A stretch of DNA of 64,000 nucleotides, taken from NCBI RefSeq assembly GCF_003664325.1, contig NZ_RCDA01000004.1:169482-233481 (forward strand), written 5' to 3'. Below, in pieces: positions 58,156 through 64,000 of the stretch; the first letter of the stretch is position 1; each line of letters starts with the position of its first letter. Under the pieces are notes generated by a model that had not been told where the DNA came from, made no database searches, and was given only the letters and a program-made list of their open reading frames with translations. The position numbers and the translations under genes were made by a program. Origin of the DNA: Alkalispirillum mobile. GTDB lineage: Bacteria; Pseudomonadota; Gammaproteobacteria; Nitrococcales; Halorhodospiraceae.

Positions 58156-59315
58156 CACACGTCCTCTGGCCCCGTGCGCTGGTAGCGGCCGCCAGGCAGG
58201 GCCTGCACCCGCCCCTGCAGCTCCAGTAGCAGCAGCATGGAGGAAACGGCATCGGCCGTCAATCCGGCGCGGCTGACCAGGGTGTCCAGGGCCACCGGGT
58301 CGTGCCCCATGGCCTCGAGCAGGGTGGCGTACTCCGGGTCCGGGCCCTCGGCCGGGCCGGTGCGCGGCGCCGTGTCGATGGTGTCTGGGGTGGCGTTGTC
58401 GGCCGCTGCCGGCTGCGCCTGTTGCAGGTCCAGCTCCTCCAGGATGTCGGCCACCGATTCCACCAGCCGGGCGCCGTCGCGGATGAGCCGGTGGCAGCCG
58501 CGCGCCATGGGATTGTGGATGGAGCCGGGGATGGCGAAGACATCCCGCCCCTGGTCGAGGGCCTGGTAGGCGGTGATCAGCGAGCCGCTGTTGAGACTCG
58601 CCTCCACTACCAGGGTGCCCAGGGAGAGGCCACTGATGATGCGGTTGCGGCGGGGGAAGTGGCTGCGCCGGACGCCCACCCCGACCGGCAGTTCGGTGAT
58701 CAGCACGCCCTCGGCGGCGATGGCGTGGGCGAGCTTGCGGTTGCGGGCGGGGTAGACCCGGTCCGGGCCGGTACCCATGACCGCGATGGTGACGCCACCG
58801 GCATCCAGTGCGCCCTGGTGGGCGGCGGCATCGATGCCCTGGGCCAGGCCGCTGTTGATGCCCAGCCCCCGGGTGGCCAGGGCCTGGGCGAAGTCACGGG
58901 CGAGCTCCCGGCCGTTGTGACTGGGGTTGCGGCTGCCGACGATCGCCAACCCCGGCCAGGCCAGCAGGCCGGGGTCACCCTTGGCGAACAGCAGGGGGGG
59001 CGCGTCGGGCAGCTCGGCCAGCCGGGCCGGGTAGGCCGGGTCCACGCCCTTGCGCAGGACGTGGTGGGCCGGGTCGGCCTCCAGCCAGCGCAGGTCGGGC
59101 TCGGCGTGCGCCGGGGTGGTCGCGTGTATGGCCTCGGCCACGCGGTCCGGCGCGCCGTGCCGGGTCAGCTCGCCCGGAGCGGCGGCCAGCACGGCCTCGG
59201 GACTGCCGAGGCGGTCCAGCAGCTCGGCCCACAGGCGAGCGCCCAGGCCCGGAACGCGCCAGAGCGCCAGCCGAGACTGGAGGTCGGTGTCTTGCACGCG
59301 GGTGAAGGTGCTCAC
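58155..59315 (-). CDS. dprA: DNA-processing protein DprA
   Basis: A 386-residue protein that loads RecA on incoming single-stranded DNA in natural transformation. It has an N-terminal SAM-like domain (about 1-75), the Rossmann-fold LOG/Smf domain with GSRNPSHNGRELA, GINSGLAQGIDAAAH, GTGPDRVYPARN and FPRRNRIISGLS, and a C-terminal winged-helix-like domain (about 315-380, DTLVSRAGLTADAVSSMLL). GTG start at 59315, 10 nt after the LysM gene. Confidence 0.96.
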   Translation of the reverse strand: MSTFTRVQDTDLQSRLALWRVPGLGARLWAELLDRLGSPEAVLAAAPGELTRHGAPDRVAEAIHATTPAHAEPDLRWLEADPAHHVLRKGVDPAYPARLAELPDAPPLLFAKGDPGLLAWPGLAIVGSRNPSHNGRELARDFAQALATRGLGINSGLAQGIDAAAHQGALDAGGVTIAVMGTGPDRVYPARNRKLAHAIAAEGVLITELPVGVGVRRSHFPRRNRIISGLSLGTLVVEASLNSGSLITAYQALDQGRDVFAIPGSIHNPMARGCHRLIRDGARLVESVADILEELDLQQAQPAAADNATPDTIDTAPRTGPAEGPDPEYATLLEAMGHDPVALDTLVSRAGLTADAVSSMLLLLELQGRVQALPGGRYQRTGPEDV

Positions 59316-59325
59316 TGGCCCCGGG

Positions 59326-60342
59326 TCAGGGGCGGCGCACCACGTCTTCCACCTGCATGGGGCGGCGCGCCTCCATGATCAGGCCCATGGCCATGTTGTC
59401 CATGGTCCGGAAAATCACCATGTCGCCAGCATCCTCTTCAGGCAGCTCCACCACCTCCCGGGTGACCGGGTCGCGGGCCGTCTCCGTGGCACTGAAGACC
59501 CGCAGCACGTGGCCGGGCGACAGCCCGTCATCGGCGCCGCGGTTGATCACCACCACGCTGAACTGGCCCACCTGTCGGACCCCGTCCAGCACGTGCACGA
59601 TCTGTCCGGCGAAATCGGGGTCGTCCGGCACGCCCAACTCGAGCTGGGCCCGTTGCAGGGTGCTGACGCCCTCCACCAGGCGGTCACCGGCCCGCACCTC
59701 GCGGGTGCTGCGGGTAACCCGCAGGGTCGCCGGGTCGCCGTTGCGCAGGAGCTCGGCATCGCCCAGGTCGATCGCCTCGTAGCCCAGGGTGTCCCCGGTC
59801 TTCGGGTCCTCGATGGCGTCACCCCGGCGCACCAGGTTATAGGCCTCGGCCGGTTCATCGCCCAGGCCGCGGGCGTAGACGTTATCGCCGGCCGCGCTCA
59901 GCACCCGGTCTTCCCGCCCGGTGAGAACGTAAGGGGCCTCGTTCAGGGTGGCGTCATCAAGGATGTGGCTGCGGGAGAGGAAGGGGCGGATGGCCGACAT
60001 GGGGATGGTGGGGATGGCATCCTCCAGCGGGCTCTCGCGCACCTCGGGCGACAGGCGGACCACCCGGTCCTCTACCTCCAGGCGGGGCTCCCCGTCCACC
60101 CAGGTGAGCCGCAGGACGTCGCCCGGGAAGATCAGGTGGGGGTTCTCGATCTCCGGGTTGGCCTGCCAGATCTCCGGCCAGTTCCAGGGCTCGCGCAGGA
60201 AGCGGGCGGAAATGTCCCATAAGGTGTCGCCACGTTGAACTTCATAGCGTTCCGGGTGGTCTGAGCGGAGCAGATCTCCGGCGACGGCGGAGAGGCTGAA
60301 CAGCAGAAGGGCCACCAGCCCGATGAGCTTTCCTGTGCGCAT
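59326..60342 (-). CDS. LysM-domain periplasmic protein
   Basis: A 338-residue protein with a signal peptide (about 1-21) and one LysM domain near the N-terminus (about 33-80, YEVQRGDTLWDISARFL...PHLIFPGDVLRLT). The remaining 250 residues are acidic, with beta-rich repeats and a conserved GVSTLQRAQLELGVP-like segment. It is the LysM protein found between dprA and the divergent def gene in many gammaproteobacteria and probably binds peptidoglycan. ATG 60342 has GGGAAAG upstream. Confidence 0.92.
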   Translation of the reverse strand: MRTGKLIGLVALLLFSLSAVAGDLLRSDHPERYEVQRGDTLWDISARFLREPWNWPEIWQANPEIENPHLIFPGDVLRLTWVDGEPRLEVEDRVVRLSPEVRESPLEDAIPTIPMSAIRPFLSRSHILDDATLNEAPYVLTGREDRVLSAAGDNVYARGLGDEPAEAYNLVRRGDAIEDPKTGDTLGYEAIDLGDAELLRNGDPATLRVTRSTREVRAGDRLVEGVSTLQRAQLELGVPDDPDFAGQIVHVLDGVRQVGQFSVVVINRGADDGLSPGHVLRVFSATETARDPVTREVVELPEEDAGDMVIFRTMDNMAMGLIMEARRPMQVEDVVRRP

Positions 60343-60528
60343 GAACTTTCCCTGCAGTGTGCGCGAGACAGTCTGCGGACCCAGTGTGCCGCCCGTCCGC
60401 CCCGACGCGTCTATGTTAAGGTTATACCCGGCTAAGGCATGGCCCGCGCACCGGTGGCTGGACCGGCGCGCCAGGCATTCATTCACGGGTTAAGGCTAGC
60501 AGCAACCCCTGTCGAGCGGCAACGAAAC

Positions 60529-61065
60529 ATGGCCATTCTGGATATCCTGGTTTACCCCGATCCCCGCCTGCGTGAGGTCGCGCAGCCCGTCGAGCAGGTG
60601 GATGACGACATCCGCTACCTGGCGGACGACATGCTGGAGACGATGTACGACGCCAAGGGTATCGGCCTGGCTGCCACCCAGGTGGGCGTCAACCAGCGGG
60701 TGGTGGTCATGGATCTGGTGGACGAGGGTGAGCCGGAGCCACTGGTGTTGATCAACCCCGAGATCCTTTCCCGGGAAGGGGCGGCCATGGGCCAGGAGGG
60801 GTGCCTGTCGATCCCCGGTTTCTACGAGGACGTGGAGCGTGCCGAGCGCATCCGCTTCCGCGCCCTGGACCGCGACGGCGAGCCCTTCGAACAGGAGGCC
60901 GAGGGCCTGATGGCGGTCTGCGTGCAGCACGAGATCGACCATCTGGACGGCAAGCTGTTTGTCGACTACCTCTCCGAGCTGAAGCGAAAGCGCATCCGGC
61001 GCAAGCTGGAGAAGCTGGTGCGGCAGGGGCGTGTCGGTGCCAGCGGGCAGAAAGGCCGGGCATGA
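60529..61065 (+). CDS. def: Peptide deformylase
   Basis: A 178-residue metalloenzyme that removes the formyl group from nascent proteins. Motif 1 [10 protein letters not shown], motif 2 EGCLSIPG and motif 3 [11 protein letters not shown] (HExxH metal site) are intact. ATG 60529 gives [15 protein letters not shown], the standard start. It precedes fmt with an ATGA overlap. The divergent 186 bp to the LysM gene must contain both promoters. Confidence 0.97.
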   Translation: MAILDILVYPDPRLREVAQPVEQVDDDIRYLADDMLETMYDAKGIGLAATQVGVNQRVVVMDLVDEGEPEPLVLINPEILSREGAAMGQEGCLSIPGFYEDVERAERIRFRALDRDGEPFEQEAEGLMAVCVQHEIDHLDGKLFVDYLSELKRKRIRRKLEKLVRQGRVGASGQKGRA

Positions 61066-62015
61066 GCACCACGCCACCCAGGCTGGTCTTTGCCGGGACG
61101 CCGGATTTCGCCGTGCCCAGCCTGCAGGCCCTGCTCGATGCCGGGCACCGGCCGCTGGCGGTGTATACCCAGCCGGACCGGCGCGCCGGGCGGGGCCGCA
61201 AGCCGCGGCCCTCGCCGGTCAAGGCGTTGGCGCTGGCGCACGACCTGCCGGTCCACCAGCCGCAGAGCCTTCGCGACCCCGCCGCACAGGCGGAGCTGGC
61301 CGCGCTGCAGCCCGACCTGATGGTGGTGATCGCCTACGGCCTGATCCTGCCCGAGGCCGCGCTGCAGATCCCCCGTTTGGGTTGCGTTAACCTCCACGCC
61401 TCGTTGCTGCCGCGCTGGCGCGGCGCCGCGCCGGTGCAGCGCGCCATCCTCGCCGGTGACACCGAGACCGGGGTCTGCCTGATGCAGATGGAGGCAGGCC
61501 TGGACACCGGCCCGGTGCTGGCCCGGGCGCGCTGCCCGATCGGTCCGCGCGAGACCGGCGGGGGGCTGCACGACCGGCTGGCGGCGTTATCCGGGGCCGT
61601 GCTGCGCGATCAGCTGGATGACCTGCTCGCCGGGCGGCTCCGTGCGGAGCCGCAGCCGGAGGCGGGCGTCTGCTATGCGGAAAAGCTGCGCAAGGACGAG
61701 GCCTGGCTGGACTGGAGCCGGTCGGCGGCGGAGCTGGACCGCCAGGTGCGGGCCTTCAACCCCTGGCCGGTAGCCCAGACCGGCTGGCAGGGGCAGGTCC
61801 TGCGCATCTGGGAGGCGGAGCCGGAGTCGGAGCCCGGGGCGCCTGCCGGGGCGGAGCCGGGGCAGGTACTGGCCGCGGCCGACGACGGCATCCGCGTGGC
61901 CACCGGTGAGGGGCAGCTGCGCCTGTTGCGCCTGCAGGCGGCCGGCGGCCGGCCGCTGGGCGTGCGCGAATTCCTCAACGGCCGGGCCGTGCAGGCCGGC
62001 GACCGGCTGGGCTAG
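61062..62015 (+). CDS. fmt: Methionyl-tRNA formyltransferase
   Basis: A 317-residue enzyme formylating initiator Met-tRNA. The N-terminal [19 protein letters not shown], the catalytic [20 protein letters not shown] with the SLLP motif, [20 protein letters not shown], and the C-terminal OB-fold domain are present. It overlaps def and is followed 3 nt later by rsmB, the standard order. Confidence 0.97.
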   Translation: MSTTPPRLVFAGTPDFAVPSLQALLDAGHRPLAVYTQPDRRAGRGRKPRPSPVKALALAHDLPVHQPQSLRDPAAQAELAALQPDLMVVIAYGLILPEAALQIPRLGCVNLHASLLPRWRGAAPVQRAILAGDTETGVCLMQMEAGLDTGPVLARARCPIGPRETGGGLHDRLAALSGAVLRDQLDDLLAGRLRAEPQPEAGVCYAEKLRKDEAWLDWSRSAAELDRQVRAFNPWPVAQTGWQGQVLRIWEAEPESEPGAPAGAEPGQVLAAADDGIRVATGEGQLRLLRLQAAGGRPLGVREFLNGRAVQAGDRLG

Positions 62016-62018
62016 GCC

Positions 62019-63329
62019 ATGGCGCGGCGCGGTGCCGGGCAGCCGGTACGCCTGCGGGCGGTGCGTTGCCTGGGCGAGGTGCTGGACCGGCGTGCCTCCC
62101 TGGACCAGGCGCTGCCCCGGGCCCAGCAGGGCCTGTCGGGTCAGGACGCCGCCCTGCTGGCGGAACTCTGTTACGGGGTCCTACGCTGGCATGACCGGTT
62201 GCAGGCCCTGGCGCTGCGCCTGCTGGACAAGCCGCTGCGCCGCAAGGAGGCAGAGCTGCAGCGGCTGGTGCTGGTCGGCCTCTACCAGCTTCTGGACATG
62301 CGCATCCCGCCCCATGCCGCGGTGGCCGAAACGGTGGCAGTGGCGCCCCGGCTGGGCAAGGGCTGGGCCCGGGGGCTGGTCAATGCGGTGCTGCGCCGTG
62401 CCCAGCGCGAAGCCGACCGGATACTGCCGGAACTGGATGCCGACCCCGCCCTGCGTTACGCCCTCCCGGCGTGGCTGCTGACCACCCTGCAGCAGGACTG
62501 GCCCGAGGACTGGCGGACGCTGGCCGCTGCCGGTCAGGCGCGGCCGCCCATGACGCTCCGGATCAATCTCGACCGCTGGTCCCGTGACCAGGCGCTGGAC
62601 GCCCTGGCCGGGGCGGGCCATCCGGCCCGGCCCAGTGAATGGACAGCTACGGCGGTCACGCTGGAACAGCCGGCGGCGGTGGAGCAGCTGCCCGGGTTCA
62701 TGGACGGGCGGCTGTCGGTGCAGGACGAGGCGGCGCAGTGGGCGGCGCCACTGCTGGCCTGCCGGCCCGGCGACCGGGTGCTGGACGCCTGCGCCGCCCC
62801 CGGCGGCAAGACCGGGCACCTGTTCGAGACCTGCCCGGAGGCGGACATCACCGCCCTGGACATCAGCGAGCGCCGGCTGGAGCAGGTGCGCGCCAACCTG
62901 GCGCGCCTCGGCGGCGAGGCCCGTTGCCTGGCGGCCGATGCGGCGCAGCCGGAGGAGTGGTGGGATGGCCGCCCCTTCCAGCGCATCCTGCTGGACGCCC
63001 CCTGTTCCGGCACCGGCGTCCTCCGCCGACACCCGGATATCCGCCATCTGCGCCGGCCCGACGACATCCCGCGGTTGGCCGACGGCCAGCGTCGGCTGCT
63101 CGAGGCCCTGTGGGGCTTGCTGGCCCCGGGGGGGCGGCTCGTTTACGCTACCTGTTCAGTGCTGAAGGCCGAAAACAGCCAGGTGGTGACGGACTTTCTG
63201 CAGGCGCACCCGGAGGCGCAACTGCTTTCCCCCGACTGGCCACCGGGGTTTCCGGTCGATCAAGGGCAGATCCCCGCCGGTGGCGGGGGCATGGATGGGT
63301 TCTTCTACGCGTGTCTGCACAGGCCATGA
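62019..63329 (+). CDS. rsmB: 16S rRNA (cytosine967-C5)-methyltransferase
   Basis: A 436-residue protein with an N-terminal NusB-like RNA-binding domain (about 10-140, QDAALLAELCYGVLRW) and a C-terminal SAM domain with VLDACAAPGGKTGHL, LLDAPCSGTGVLRRHPDIR (catalytic Cys) and VYATCSVLKAEN (second Cys). Both cysteines of the m5C family are present. It ends in an ATGA overlap with the DUF4390 gene. Confidence 0.97.
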   Translation: MARRGAGQPVRLRAVRCLGEVLDRRASLDQALPRAQQGLSGQDAALLAELCYGVLRWHDRLQALALRLLDKPLRRKEAELQRLVLVGLYQLLDMRIPPHAAVAETVAVAPRLGKGWARGLVNAVLRRAQREADRILPELDADPALRYALPAWLLTTLQQDWPEDWRTLAAAGQARPPMTLRINLDRWSRDQALDALAGAGHPARPSEWTATAVTLEQPAAVEQLPGFMDGRLSVQDEAAQWAAPLLACRPGDRVLDACAAPGGKTGHLFETCPEADITALDISERRLEQVRANLARLGGEARCLAADAAQPEEWWDGRPFQRILLDAPCSGTGVLRRHPDIRHLRRPDDIPRLADGQRRLLEALWGLLAPGGRLVYATCSVLKAENSQVVTDFLQAHPEAQLLSPDWPPGFPVDQGQIPAGGGGMDGFFYACLHRP

Positions 63330-63916
63330 CAATCCGGCGGCACCGCGCCACGTTGCCCGCTGCGCGCGTGTGGCTCTGGCTGCTGTTGTGCCTGGTCTGG
63401 ATTGCGCCCGCGCTGGCTGACGATGCCCCGGCCTTCGCCATCGAGGAGGCCGGGCTGACGCTGGATGACGAGGCCTACTGGCTCGACGCCCGCATGCATC
63501 TGAAATTCTCCGGCGAGGCGGAGGCGGCCCTGGACAACGGGGTGCCGCTCACCATCGAACTGCGGCTGGAGGTCCTGCAGCCCCGTTGGTGGTGGTGGGA
63601 TGCCGAGGTGGCGGAGTTCAGCAACCGCTACCGTATCCGCTATCACGCCCTCAGCCGGCGCTTTGTGCTCACCGACATGAACAGCGGCGAGAGCCGCTCC
63701 TTCTCCCGACTTGACCCCCTGTTGCAGGCCCTCAGCGAGGTGAAGGGCCTGATGGTGATGCCCGAGTCGGCCTTGAGTCCGGGCGAGACCTACCAGGCGC
63801 GGCTGCGGGTGCGGCTGGACACGGATGCCCTGCCGCAACCCCTGCAGGCGGTGGCCTACATGTCGCCGCAATGGCGCCTGCAAAGTGACTGGTACACATG
63901 GCAAGTCGAGCCCTGA
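63326..63916 (+). CDS. DUF4390 family secreted protein
   Basis: A 196-residue protein with a signal peptide (about 1-31) and a beta-rich domain containing GVPLTIELRLEVLQPRWWWW, YRIRYHALSRRFVLTD and a conserved C-terminal MSPQWRLQSDWYTW. The family is always located between rsmB and the NtrY-like kinase gene. No biochemical role is known. Its end overlaps the next gene by 19 nt. Confidence 0.9.
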   Translation: MTIRRHRATLPAARVWLWLLLCLVWIAPALADDAPAFAIEEAGLTLDDEAYWLDARMHLKFSGEAEAALDNGVPLTIELRLEVLQPRWWWWDAEVAEFSNRYRIRYHALSRRFVLTDMNSGESRSFSRLDPLLQALSEVKGLMVMPESALSPGETYQARLRVRLDTDALPQPLQAVAYMSPQWRLQSDWYTWQVEP

Positions 63917-64000
63917 AAAGCCTCAAAGGCGAGGGGTGGCTGCGGCTGCTGCTGTGCGTGGTGCTGCTGGCCTCGCTCTACCTGCTCTCGGTGGCCACCG
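63898..64000 (+). CDS. ntrY: NtrY-like sensor kinase, N-terminal fragment
   Basis: Thirty-four codons before the window edge encode a basic N-terminus, MASRALKSLKGEGWLR, and the beginning of a membrane helix (LLLCVVLLASLYLLSVAT). By its position after rsmB and DUF4390 it should be the NtrY-type kinase of the NtrYX two-component system. The sequence itself shows only a membrane start, so the call rests on gene order. ATG 63898 overlaps the DUF4390 gene by 19 nt. Confidence 0.6.
   Translation, partial: MASRALKSLKGEGWLRLLLCVVLLASLYLLSVAT

Overview
The window is GC-rich gammaproteobacterial chromosome. Most coding genes are housekeeping genes in gammaproteobacterial order: argH-algZ-algR-hemC-hemD-hemX-hemY, ftsY-ftsE-ftsX-rpoH, M16-M16-rsmD-coaD, rpmB-rpmG, and topA-smg-dprA-lysM facing def-fmt-rsmB-ntrY. 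Many proteins are rich in Asp and Glu, and a sulfur-responsive operator motif sits at the left edge. This suggests a haloalkaliphilic sulfur-metabolising member of the Ectothiorhodospiraceae (Alkalilimnicola/Halorhodospira type). That placement is inferred from gene order and composition, not from a marker gene. No rRNA, tRNA, CRISPR array or transposase gene was found.

Layout. 1-2.8 kb: a partial persulfide-dioxygenase-like metallohydrolase behind a candidate SqrR/BigR operator, an AmpG-type permease and a UDP-glucuronate epimerase. 2.8-8.9 kb: the most interesting region, a probable functional-amyloid (Fap-like) locus. A VpsR-like sigma-54 activator and a FapF-like outer membrane barrel read rightward. 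They converge on a leftward operon of a 404-aa Asp/Asn/Ser-repeat secreted protein, a 130-aa secreted protein with a related C-terminal module, a secreted C39 peptidase and a 165-aa secreted protein. A well-formed -24/-12 promoter precedes the leftward operon, so activator, promoter, fibre proteins, peptidase and pore form a self-contained set. 9-13.6 kb: an unrecognised protein, a cold-shock protein, a CBS-PAS-GGDEF-EAL protein and a CBS-pair protein. 13.8-22.2 kb: argH, AlgZ/AlgR and four haem genes. 22.3-33.5 kb: aspS, radC, rpoH, ftsXEY, an M16 peptidase pair, rsmD and coaD. 33.5-40.8 kb: gamma-glutamyltransferase, two diguanylate cyclases, an acyl-CoA synthetase and mutM. 40.8-47.5 kb: a Gld-type ABC transporter cluster, a lone HyuA-like protein, a DUF411 protein and ribosomal proteins L33/L28. 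47.7-53.2 kb: pcm, tolC, an LpxL-type acyltransferase, waaA and fbp. 53.2-64 kb: truncated haemoglobin, hemF, tsaC, topA, smg, dprA, a LysM protein, def, fmt, rsmB, a DUF4390 gene and the start of an NtrY-like kinase.

The second notable item is a pair of dispersed elements at 13603-13799 and 24270-24470. They share a nearly identical core of about 128 bp in opposite orientations. Each core is enclosed by perfect 34-37 bp inverted repeats whose sequence differs completely between the two copies.

Genes for making or degrading c-di-GMP (three GGDEF proteins) and the sigma-54-controlled amyloid locus both fit a biofilm lifestyle, but no direct regulatory link between them is visible.
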